From the NCBI RefSeq assembly GCF_017377775.1, contig NZ_JAFVLN010000008.1:186001-250000 (forward strand): 64,000 nucleotides of DNA, in the 5' to 3' direction. The DNA is from Streptomyces sp. VRA16 Mangrove soil. Its GTDB lineage: Bacteria > Actinomycetota > Actinomycetes > Streptomycetales > Streptomycetaceae. Position numbers and translations under genes: made by a program. Below, piece by piece: positions 57,345-64,000 of this stretch (position 1 is its first letter; each line of letters starts with the position of its first letter). The notes below the pieces were generated by a model. The model worked only from the letters and a program-made list of their open reading frames with translations, made no database searches and had not been told where the DNA came from.

Positions 57345-57788
57345 ATGCGTCGTCGCGTCGCGACCCTGCTCGCCACCGCAGTGTCCGGAATCATCCTTGC
57401 CGCCTCGCCCGCCACCGCCGCCCCGGCGGACAAGGCCGAAGTGCTGAGCAGTTGGACGCAGACCAGCGCGACCAGCTACAACACCTGGCTGTCGGCGCGC
57501 AACAACCAGTCAGCCTGGTCGGCGTACGCCTTCGACTGGTCGACGGACTACTGCAGTTCGTCCCCCGACAACCCTCTGGGCTTCCCCTTCAAGATGTCCT
57601 GTGCGCGGCACGACTTCGGTTACCGCAACTACAAGGCGGCCGGCACCTTCAGCGCCAACAAGTCGCGCCTCGACGACGCCCTGTACGCGGACCTCAAGCG
57701 GGTGTGCGCCGGGTACTCCGGGGTGTCGAAGACCTCGTGCGACTCGACCGCGTGGACGTACTACCAGGCCGTGAAGGCCTTCGGCTGA
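57345..57788 (+). CDS. Secreted prokaryotic phospholipase A2
   Basis: 147 residues. N-terminal signal peptide with cleavage likely after ATAA. The catalytic His-Asp pair is in CARHDFGYRNYK, the hallmark of Streptomyces PLA2 such as SlaA, and four cysteines could form two disulfides. It hydrolyses the sn-2 ester of phospholipids outside the cell. GGAGGA lies 8 nt before the ATG. Not evidently linked to the cluster. Confidence 0.93.
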   Translation: MRRRVATLLATAVSGIILAASPATAAPADKAEVLSSWTQTSATSYNTWLSARNNQSAWSAYAFDWSTDYCSSSPDNPLGFPFKMSCARHDFGYRNYKAAGTFSANKSRLDDALYADLKRVCAGYSGVSKTSCDSTAWTYYQAVKAFG

Positions 57789-57813
57789 CGGACGGGAGCG
57801 GGGACCTGGCCCG

Positions 57814-58251
57814 TCAGTCCAGCTGCTGGGCCAGTCCGACCATGAAGCCCTCCGGGGCGCGGAGATAGCAGAGCAGAAAGCTGTCCTCGTACCGGGCGAT
57901 CTGTCCGACGAGTGCGGCGCCGTGCGGGCGCAGCCGGGCGACGGTGTCCTCGATGTCGTCGACGGCGAACATGACGCGGTGCATGCCCAGCACGTTGTGC
58001 GGCGGGTTGCGCGGCCCCTTGATCACCTCGGGGCTGAGGTACTTCGAGAGCTCCAGGCGGCCGTGGCCGTCCGGGCTCCTGAGCATCGCGATCTCGCAGT
58101 GGACACCGTCGAGCCCGGTGCACCGGTCGGGGACGAGGCCCTCGACCTCGGTCCTGCCCTCCAACTCCATGCCCAGTTCCACGAAGAATGCGACGGCGGC
58201 GTCCATGTCCTCGACGACGATGCCCACGTTGTCCATCCGCTGAATCGCCAT
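57814..58251 (-). CDS. VOC-fold (glyoxalase/bleomycin-resistance family) protein
   Basis: 145 residues with two beta-alpha-beta-beta-beta halves: MDNVGIVVEDMDAAVAFF opens the first and HRVMFAVDDIEDTVARL the second; metal-ligand-type residues are seen in the HCEIAML and LLCYLRAPEG strands. Members range from glyoxalases to antibiotic-binding proteins; I cannot say which. AGGAGA precedes the ATG. Confidence 0.85.
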   Translation of the reverse strand: MAIQRMDNVGIVVEDMDAAVAFFVELGMELEGRTEVEGLVPDRCTGLDGVHCEIAMLRSPDGHGRLELSKYLSPEVIKGPRNPPHNVLGMHRVMFAVDDIEDTVARLRPHGAALVGQIARYEDSFLLCYLRAPEGFMVGLAQQLD

Positions 58252-58261
58252 GCGGGTCTCT

Positions 58262-58336
58262 CCTGCTCTCTCGTACGACCTCGTACGGCCTCGTCCTCGT
58301 ACGACCTCGTTCTCGTTCTCGTCCTCGTGCGGCCGG
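58262..58336. repeat. CTCGT-based low-complexity repeats
   Basis: Imperfect tandem CTCGTACGACCTCGTACGG and CTCGTTCTCGT units filling most of the 92-bp gap between two minus-strand genes. No other signal seen. Confidence 0.6.
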
Positions 58337-58343
58337 GCGGTGG

Positions 58344-58865
58344 TCAGAGCTTCCCGATGACCACCCCGCGCCATGTCCACCCGGACCCCAGAATCGCCTG
58401 CCGCAGCGGGTCCCGCAGGTCGGCGCTGTCGAAGCTGAAGGTCTCCGTCGCCTCGATGCGGCCCTCGTCGTTGCGGCCGAGGGTCCACTGCTTCGAGACC
58501 GTGCGGCCCGGCCCGCGGCCCGCCTCGGCGGAGACGGAGAGGGTGGGGACGCCGCGCACCCAGGTGACCTCCAACTGCTGCTCCACCACCCGGACCTCGT
58601 GTTTGTCGGGCACCAGACGCATCCGGAACCTGAGGACGTGGCGGACGTCGGTGCGCGAGAAGAAGCCGTGCCACGTCGGTTCCGTGACCCGCCACTCGGC
58701 CACCAGGTCCGCGTCGTCGTCCCCCGCGTCACGGCCGTACCGCACCGCGTAGGGGACGTCCGGGCCGTTGAGGGCGAGCAGCGCCGCGCGCACGTCGGCG
58801 GTGGAGCGCGGTTCCACGCCGTCGTCGGGGTGCTTGGTGCCGGTCAGCTTGTCGAGGAGTCCCAT
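58344..58865 (-). CDS. Conserved hypothetical protein, Streptomyces type
   Basis: 173 residues, soluble, rich in charged residues. MGLLDKLTGTKHPDDGVEP at the N-terminus, no signal peptide or membrane segment. Predicted mostly beta from alternating hydrophobics (HVLRFRMRLVPDKHEVRVVEQQLEVTW). I do not recognise a functional family. Confidence 0.7.
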   Translation of the reverse strand: MGLLDKLTGTKHPDDGVEPRSTADVRAALLALNGPDVPYAVRYGRDAGDDDADLVAEWRVTEPTWHGFFSRTDVRHVLRFRMRLVPDKHEVRVVEQQLEVTWVRGVPTLSVSAEAGRGPGRTVSKQWTLGRNDEGRIEATETFSFDSADLRDPLRQAILGSGWTWRGVVIGKL

Positions 58866-58963
58866 GGGGTCAACCTAGGCCCTGGGGGTCGACCGGGACC
58901 ACGTACCGCTGGATGGTGGAGGGCGGGAACGGCAGCGTTCACGTCGTCGAGAGGGCCGTGGTC

Positions 58964-60400
58964 ATGGCCGATCAGGAGCAGCGGAGGAACCCGTATCTGC
59001 AGGGGGTGTTCGCTCCCGTCCGGGACGAGGTCACCGCCTACGACCTGCCCGTCAGCGGGCGGATCCCCGAGGGCCTCGAGGGGAGGTTCCTGCGCAACGG
59101 GCCCAATCCGCTGAACATCGAGGACCCGGCCGCCCACCACTGGTTCAGCGGCCCCGGCATGGTGCACGGGGTGCGGCTGCGCGGCGGGCGGGCCGAGTGG
59201 TACCGCAACCGGTGGGTGCGCAGCGACGCGATGGCGGCCGCCCTCGGGGACAAACCGGTGCACGGGCCACGCCACCTCGACATGGACTTCGCGCCGAACA
59301 CGCACATCCTGCGGTTCGCGGGCCGCTACTTGGCGACGGTCGAGGGCGGGCCGCTGCCGTACGAGCTGGACGGCGCGCTCGACACCCTCGGACCGTACGA
59401 CTTCCAGGGCACGCTGCCGGGCGGGTTCGCCGCGCACACCACCCTCGACCCGGTGGGCGGGGAGCTGCACGCGGTGGCGTACTGCTGGGCTCATCCGTAT
59501 GTGCAGTACCTGGTGGTGGGGGCCGACGGGCGGGTGCGGCGCAGTGTCGACGTTCCCGTCGACGGGCGCCCGATGATGCACGACTTCTCGCTCACCGCGT
59601 CGTACGTGCTGCTCTACGACCTGCCCGTGGTCTTCGACACCGGCTTCGCCTCGTCGCCGTCCTCGCTGCCGTACGTCTGGGATCCCGCGCGCCCGCCACG
59701 GCTCGGCGTGCTGCCGCGCGAGGGGCGGGCCGAGGACGTGCGGTGGCTGGAGGTCGAGCCGTGTTTCGTCTTCCACCCTATGAACGCGTACGAGGACGGG
59801 GCCGGGCTCATCACGGTTCATCTGGTGCGCTACGACCGGGTGTTCGCGGGCCGCGGCAGCCAGGGGCCCGACGAGACGCCGCCGCGGCTCGTGCGGTGGA
59901 CCGTGGATCTGGACGCCGGGGTGGTGCGGGAGGACGGCATCGACGAGCGGGCCGTGGAGTTCCCGCGCGTCGACCCGCGGCGGGCCACGGGTGCGCACCG
60001 GTACGGGTACGGGGTCCTGGAACCCGACGACGGGTACGGCGCCGACCGCGCCCGCCGGCATCTCCTGTCCCCCACCGATCCGGCTCCGGACCTGGACCGG
60101 CTGGGCGTGGGGCTCGTGAAGTTCGATCTGGAGCGGGGCGGCAGCGAGGTACACCGGTTCCCCGCGGGCTGCGACGTCGGCGAGGGCGTGTTCGTGCCGG
60201 ACGCGGGCGCGAACGGCGCTGCCGAGGACGACGGATGGCTGCTGGCATACGTGTTCGACGCCGAGCGCGGGGCCAGCGATCTCGTGATCCTCGCCGCGCA
60301 GGATCTGGGCGGCCCGCCCGTCGCCCGGGTGCATCTTCCGGTACGGGTGCCGGTGGGGTTCCACGGCAACTGGATCCCTGACGGCACGGGTGGGACCTGA
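58964..60400 (+). CDS. Carotenoid cleavage dioxygenase-family protein
   Basis: 478 residues from the ATG at 58964 (GAGAGGG upstream; an ATG at 58913 would add 17 residues). Seven-bladed propeller enzyme: GRFLRNGPNP and HHWFSGPGMVHGV near the N-terminus. Four iron-binding His are visible in FAAHTTLDP, CWAHPYVQ, MMHDFSLT and the C-terminal FHGNWIPD. Family members cleave carotenoids, apocarotenoids or stilbenes oxidatively. No carotenoid genes are in view. Its stop codon lies in the first unit of the decamer array. Confidence 0.92.
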   Translation: MADQEQRRNPYLQGVFAPVRDEVTAYDLPVSGRIPEGLEGRFLRNGPNPLNIEDPAAHHWFSGPGMVHGVRLRGGRAEWYRNRWVRSDAMAAALGDKPVHGPRHLDMDFAPNTHILRFAGRYLATVEGGPLPYELDGALDTLGPYDFQGTLPGGFAAHTTLDPVGGELHAVAYCWAHPYVQYLVVGADGRVRRSVDVPVDGRPMMHDFSLTASYVLLYDLPVVFDTGFASSPSSLPYVWDPARPPRLGVLPREGRAEDVRWLEVEPCFVFHPMNAYEDGAGLITVHLVRYDRVFAGRGSQGPDETPPRLVRWTVDLDAGVVREDGIDERAVEFPRVDPRRATGAHRYGYGVLEPDDGYGADRARRHLLSPTDPAPDLDRLGVGLVKFDLERGGSEVHRFPAGCDVGEGVFVPDAGANGAAEDDGWLLAYVFDAERGASDLVILAAQDLGGPPVARVHLPVRVPVGFHGNWIPDGTGGT

Positions 60401-60570
60401 GAAGGCCCGAGAAGACCTGAGAAGACCTGATGCGACCTGATGAGACCTGGTGAGGCCTGGTGAGACCTGGTGGCGCTGGCTGAGACCCGTCGGCGCCACC
60501 TGGCATCAGCTGGCACCAGGTGGCACCAGCTGATGCCTGATGGCGCCAGGTGGCGCCATTTGGTGCCACT
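60391..60570. repeat. Decamer array: 18 units phased at exactly 10 bp
   Basis: Units begin every 10 bp from 60391, first of TGAGACCTGG type, then of TGGCGCCAGG type. Several contain the palindrome TGGCRCCA (60511, 60521, 60541, 60551; TGGTGCCA at 60561). Isolated further copies lie at 60601, 60700 and 60711, the last two just before the HicB-like gene. Nothing else is seen in 60571-60728. Confidence 0.85.
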
Positions 60571-60699
60571 GCGCCGCCACGCACCCACCCCACCTCCCCT
60601 TGGCGCCAGCCTGACATTCTGCGACGCCATCACGTTTCAGCAGTTCAGAGGCGGTATAGCCAGGAGCGGGACAAACCCTTCCCCGTAAAGGCTTGCGCA

Positions 60700-60718
60700 T
60701 GGCGCCAAAGTGGTGCCA
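60700..60718. promoter_or_regulatory. Probable operator of the HicB-like gene
   Basis: TGGCGCCA, 3 bp, TGGTGCCA ending 10 bp before the ATG at 60729. Both octamers are (near-)palindromes and recur in the array upstream; autoregulation by the RHH protein is inferred. Confidence 0.5.
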
Positions 60719-60728
60719 CTATGACGTC

Positions 60729-61244
60729 ATGGACCTCACGCCGTATGTCGACTCTCTCCGCCGGGAACTCGCGGTGGCCGCCGAAGCCGGGGGCGACGAC
60801 GCCCGCGAGCTGGCCGACCGGCTCACCGCCCCCCTGGAGTCGGCGACCCGACTGACCATGCTCAACGTGCTCTCCGCCGCGATGGACGAGATCACCCGCG
60901 AGCTCGCCCCCGGCTCCGTCGACGTACGGCTGCGAGGACTCGACCCCGACTTCGTGGTGACGCTGCCGGCCGCCGACGGCGACACCACCGCGGAGCCGGC
61001 CGCCGCCCCCGCCGAGTCGTTCAAGGCCCTGGCCGAGAGCGACGAGGGCGGCACCGCCCGCGTCAACCTGCGACTGCCGGCCCACCTCAAGGCCCGCGCC
61101 GAGGAGGCCGCGAGCCGCGAGGGCCTGTCGGTCAACGCGTGGCTGGTGCGGGCCGTGTCGGCCGCGGTCGACGGCGGCGCCGCACCGAAAACACCGCAGA
61201 AGAGCCGCACCGTCGGACAGAGCTTCACGGGCTGGGCGCGCTAG
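60729..61244 (+). CDS. HicB-like ribbon-helix-helix DNA-binding protein
   Basis: 171 residues. The N-terminal helical region MDLTPYVDSLRRELAVAAEAGG is of unknown role. A C-terminal HicB/RHH domain follows: TARVNLRLPAHLKARAEEAASREGLSVNAWLVRAVSAAV. No HicA-like toxin is adjacent, so it probably works as a solo regulator rather than an antitoxin. It is followed by DUF4097 and ABC exporter genes on the same strand, an arrangement I associate with Streptomyces chromosomes. Confidence 0.85.
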   Translation: MDLTPYVDSLRRELAVAAEAGGDDARELADRLTAPLESATRLTMLNVLSAAMDEITRELAPGSVDVRLRGLDPDFVVTLPAADGDTTAEPAAAPAESFKALAESDEGGTARVNLRLPAHLKARAEEAASREGLSVNAWLVRAVSAAVDGGAAPKTPQKSRTVGQSFTGWAR

Positions 61245-61348
61245 CGGCACCCCGCACCAGAGCACCAGAGCACAGCACCCGCTCCACGTCACCCACACCA
61301 CGTCCCACCAGCGGGGACGCCCCACCGACCCAAGAGGACGGGACAGCC

Positions 61349-62191
61349 ATGCCTTCTTACGACACTCCCGAAGCGATCTCGGTCGACGCGCACATCGGCG
61401 CCGGTTCCCTCCAGTTCGCCGCGAGCGACCGCGCCGACACCGTCGTCGAGGTCCGGCCCGCCAACCCGAAGCGCGACAAGGACGTACGGGCCGCCGAACA
61501 GACCGAGGTCGGCTACGTGAACGGGGTTCTCGGCATCCGCACGAAGGAACGCCGCATGATCGGCCCCAGCGGCAGCGTCGACGTGACGGTCGCGCTGCCC
61601 GCCGGGTCGCACGTCGACGCGAACGGCTCGGTGACCCATGTGATCAGCGAGGGCCGGCTCGGCCAGGTCCGCGTGAAGACGTCGGTGGGCGACGTGCGGC
61701 TCGACACGACGGGCCCCCTGTTCCTGTCCGTCTCGCACGGCTCGATCATGGTGGACCACGTCGAGGGCCACGCGGAGATCACCACCAGCTCCGGCAGCAT
61801 CCGCGCCGGCCTCCTGGACGGCCCCGCCGTCCTGAAGAACTCCCACGGCAGCACGACCGTCGCGGCCGCCACCGACGAACTGCAGGTGAGCGGCGCCAAC
61901 GGGCCGATCGACATCGAGCGCGCCGAGGGTTCGGTCAGCGCGACCACCGCCCACGGCACCCTGCGCGTCGCCGACGTGGTCCGCGGCACCGTGCACCTGG
62001 AGACCAACTACGGCGCCATCGACATCGGCGTCCGCTCGGGCACGGCCGCCTGGCTGGACCTCAGCTCGGCCAAGGGCCAGGTGCGCAACGCGCTCACCGC
62101 CTCCGACAGCCCCGACGAGACCGAGAACACCGTCGAGGTCCACGCCCGTACCCGCTACGGCAACATCGACGTCCGCCGCACCAAGGGCTGA
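61349..62191 (+). CDS. DUF4097 beta-repeat protein
   Basis: 280 residues of repeated short beta segments (VKTSVGDVRLDTTG, EITTSSGSIRAG, VSATTAHGTLRVADV, VHLETNYGAIDIG), the adhesin-like right-handed solenoid of DUF4097. No signal peptide. AAGAGGAC upstream of the ATG. Often found between HicB-like regulators and ABC exporters; role unknown. Confidence 0.88.
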   Translation: MPSYDTPEAISVDAHIGAGSLQFAASDRADTVVEVRPANPKRDKDVRAAEQTEVGYVNGVLGIRTKERRMIGPSGSVDVTVALPAGSHVDANGSVTHVISEGRLGQVRVKTSVGDVRLDTTGPLFLSVSHGSIMVDHVEGHAEITTSSGSIRAGLLDGPAVLKNSHGSTTVAAATDELQVSGANGPIDIERAEGSVSATTAHGTLRVADVVRGTVHLETNYGAIDIGVRSGTAAWLDLSSAKGQVRNALTASDSPDETENTVEVHARTRYGNIDVRRTKG

Positions 62192-62194
62192 GCA

Positions 62195-62295
62195 CCGGCC
62201 CCTCCCGGGGGCCCTTCCCTCTCCCCCCTCCTGCCTCTTCACCCTCCTCCCTCTGCCCCGCTCTCCTTCCTCCTCTCCTTCCCGTCCCCTTCAGC
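62195..62295. other. Polypyrimidine tract ahead of the ABC exporter genes
   Basis: About 100 bp composed almost entirely of C and T on the plus strand, ending shortly before GGAGAG and the ATG at 62314. It could form an unusual structure or influence leader translation; no gene in it. Confidence 0.6.
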
Positions 62296-62313
62296 CTCCG
62301 ATCGGAGAGCTCC

Positions 62314-63309
62314 ATGCCTTCCTCTGTCATGTCCACGTCCAAGAAGGGCGACGGTGGCGCGCCGCCCGCCGCCGTCTCCGCCTCGGGTCTGCGCAAGTCC
62401 TACGGCGACAAGGTCGTCCTCGACGGCATCGACCTGTACATCCCGGCCGGCTCGATCTTCGCGCTGCTCGGTCCGAACGGCGCCGGCAAGACCACCACCG
62501 TGCAGATCCTGTCCACGCTCATCTCCGCCGACGCCGGACAGATCCAGGTCGCCGGTCACGATCTCGCCGTCGACGCGCAGAAGGTGCGCGCCGCGATCGG
62601 CGTGACCGGTCAGTTCTCCGCCGTGGACGGGCTGATCACCGGCGAGGAGAACATGCTCCTCATGGCCGACCTGCACCACCTGCCGAAGGCGGAGGGGCGC
62701 CGGGTCGCCGCCGAACTCCTGGAGCGCTTCGACCTCACCGAGGCCGCCAAGAAGCCCGCCTCCACCTACTCCGGCGGCATGAAACGACGCCTCGACATCG
62801 CCATGACCCTCGTCGGCAGCCCACGGATCATCTTCCTCGACGAACCGACCACCGGACTCGACCCACGCTCCCGGCACACCATGTGGGGCATCATCCGCGA
62901 GCTGGTCCGCGACGGCGTCACCGTCCTGCTCACCACCCAGTACCTCGAAGAAGCCGACCAACTCGCCGACCGCATCGCCGTGCTGCACGACGGGAAGATC
63001 GCCGCCGAGGGCACCGCCGACGAACTCAAGCGGATCGTCCCCGGCGGACACATCCGCCTCCGCTTCACCGACCCCGACGCCTATCGGGCCGCCGTCTCCG
63101 CACTCCAGGTGGCCACCCGCGACGACGACGCCCTCACCCTCCAGATCCCCAGCGACGGCAGCCAGCGCGAACTGCGGTCCGTCCTCGACTGGCTGGACTC
63201 GGTCGGCATCGAGGCCGACGAACTGACCGTGCACACCCCGGACCTGGACGACGTGTTCTTCGCCCTCACCGGCGGCACCGACGACAAGACCAAGGAGACC
63301 GTCCGATGA
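62314..63309 (+). CDS. DrrA-like ABC exporter ATPase
   Basis: 331 residues. Walker A GPNGAGKTT, signature TYSGGMKRRLDIAM, Walker B IIFLDEPTTGLD, switch region TTQYLEEADQLADRI, and the C-terminal DrrA-type domain ending LDDVFFALTGG. These features define the daunorubicin-resistance ATPase family (exporters of drugs, lipids or polysaccharides). Overlaps the permease gene by 4 bp. Confidence 0.93.
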   Translation: MPSSVMSTSKKGDGGAPPAAVSASGLRKSYGDKVVLDGIDLYIPAGSIFALLGPNGAGKTTTVQILSTLISADAGQIQVAGHDLAVDAQKVRAAIGVTGQFSAVDGLITGEENMLLMADLHHLPKAEGRRVAAELLERFDLTEAAKKPASTYSGGMKRRLDIAMTLVGSPRIIFLDEPTTGLDPRSRHTMWGIIRELVRDGVTVLLTTQYLEEADQLADRIAVLHDGKIAAEGTADELKRIVPGGHIRLRFTDPDAYRAAVSALQVATRDDDALTLQIPSDGSQRELRSVLDWLDSVGIEADELTVHTPDLDDVFFALTGGTDDKTKETVR

Positions 63310-64000
63310 GCACCCTGACCCTCGCCGTCCGCGACTCGTCGACGATGCTGCGCCGCAACCTGCTGCACGCCCGCCGCTACCCGTCGCTCACCCTGAACCT
63401 GCTGCTCACCCCGGTGATGCTGCTGCTGCTCTTCGTCTACGTCTTCGGCGACACGATGAGCGGCGGCGCGGGCCGCGACGCCTATCTCGCCTATCTGCTC
63501 CCCGGCATCATGCTGATGACCGTCGGCTCCACCACCATCGGCACCGCCGTCTCGGTCGCCATGGACATGAGCGAGGGCATCATCGCCCGGTTCCGCACCA
63601 TGGCCATCCATCGCGGCTCGATCCTGGTCGGGCATGTGATCGGCAGCGTCATCCAGTCCGTGGCCAGTGTGGTCCTCGTCGGCGCGGTCGGCGTCGCCCT
63701 CGGCTTCCGGTCCACCGACGCCACCGCCCTGGAGTGGCTCGCCGCCTTCGGGCTGCTGGTCCTCTTCTCGCTCTCCCTCACCTGGATCGCGGTGGGCATG
63801 GGCCTGGTCAGCCCGAACGCCGAGGCGGCGAGCAACAACGCGATGCCGCTGATCTTCCTGCCGCTGATCTCCAGCGCCTTCGTACCGCTGCACTCGATGC
63901 CCGGCTGGTTCCAGCCCATCGCCGAGTACCAGCCCTTCACCCCCGCCATCGAGACCCTCCGCGGACTCCTCCTCGGCACCGGGATCGGCCACAACGGCTG
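63306..64000 (+). CDS. DrrB-like ABC-2 permease (C-terminus beyond window)
   Basis: The first 231 codons are visible; membrane segments include TLNLLLTPVMLLLLFVYVFG, YLLPGIMLMTVG, a pair around SVIQSVASVVLVGAVG, and LLVLFSLSLTWIAVGM. NNAMPLIFLPLISSAFVPLHSMPGW is the typical ABC-2 segment. Partner of the preceding ATPase. Confidence 0.92.
   Translation, partial: MSTLTLAVRDSSTMLRRNLLHARRYPSLTLNLLLTPVMLLLLFVYVFGDTMSGGAGRDAYLAYLLPGIMLMTVGSTTIGTAVSVAMDMSEGIIARFRTMAIHRGSILVGHVIGSVIQSVASVVLVGAVGVALGFRSTDATALEWLAAFGLLVLFSLSLTWIAVGMGLVSPNAEAASNNAMPLIFLPLISSAFVPLHSMPGWFQPIAEYQPFTPAIETLRGLLLGTGIGHNG

Noticed and set aside
60391..60570. Decamer array as a replication origin with iterons
   Set aside because: No replication initiator, DnaA boxes or AT-rich segment nearby; an operator or minisatellite fits better.
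60729..61244. HicAB toxin-antitoxin module
   Set aside because: No small HicA-like frame is adjacent on either side; only the HicB-like part is present.
1..64000. tRNA, rRNA genes or insertion sequences
   Set aside because: I saw no cloverleaf-like or rRNA sequence and no transposase frame with inverted repeats anywhere in the window.

Overview
The window is very GC-rich actinobacterial DNA, with GC-ending codons, GTG starts, many ATGA/GTGA stop-start overlaps and a few rare TTA leucine codons. Gene content (SARP regulator, DesK/DesR-type two-component pair, DrrA/DrrB-like exporter behind a DUF4097 gene, secreted prokaryotic phospholipase A2) points to Streptomyces or a close relative. About 1-49.8 kb is one large non-ribosomal peptide (NRPS) cluster. 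About 49.8-56.2 kb is a regulatory and RiPP (YcaO) block. From about 56.5 kb to the right edge looks like ordinary chromosomal neighbourhood.

NRPS cluster. Four NRPS proteins are encoded: C-A-T-TE (5621-9610, minus), C-A-T-C-A-T-C-A-T (11925-21413), C-A-T-E-C (30741-36494) and A-T-C-A-T (38575-43509). That is seven adenylation domains plus a stand-alone proline adenylase. The C-terminal C of the third protein and the N-terminal A of the fourth look like one split module. Precursor supply is unusually readable. A complete pyrrole-2-carboxylate cassette (Pro adenylase with code DLLYLALVCK, PCP, acyl-CoA-dehydrogenase-type oxidase, PltA-like halogenase) should give a chlorinated pyrrolyl thioester. 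A SerA lacking its regulatory domain, an SbnA homologue and an SbnB homologue should give L-2,3-diaminopropionate (Dap). A carbamoyltransferase with an altered amine pocket could turn Dap into 3-ureidoalanine, as in tuberactinomycin pathways. One A domain (DIWEVTADDK) has the acidic code of diamino-acid domains. Three Fe(II)/2-oxoglutarate oxygenases, a KAS III/reductase trio, an anthranilate-synthase-like enzyme, a secreted asparaginase-fold protein with an altered active site, an MbtH protein, a type II thioesterase, a PPTase, an MFS pump, a MacB-type ABC transporter and a cation/proton antiporter complete it. I do not recognise the product. The inferred scaffold is a chloropyrrole-capped peptide containing Dap and possibly ureidoalanine; module order is not fixed by the sequence.

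Regulation. Five promoter regions of the NRPS part carry a direct repeat of ATAG-type heptamers with an exact 11-bp period, the architecture of SARP boxes. At three of them the spacing to the start codon predicts leaderless mRNA. A SARP gene lies at 49840-50616.

RiPP block. Divergent from the SARP gene is a 56-residue precursor-like peptide without cysteine, translationally coupled to a fused E1-like/YcaO cyclodehydratase, then a DesK/DesR-like pair (the kinase has TTA codons), a 31-bp tandem repeat array, and an isolated N-terminal domain of a SagB-type dehydrogenase. No FMN-binding oxidase is seen. The two outer promoters of this block share a near-identical inverted repeat.

Right flank. 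A small membrane protein, a secreted phospholipase A2, a VOC-fold protein, a conserved hypothetical, a carotenoid-cleavage-type dioxygenase, a 180-bp array of decamers phased at one helical turn, a HicB-like RHH protein, a DUF4097 protein, and an ABC exporter truncated by the window edge.
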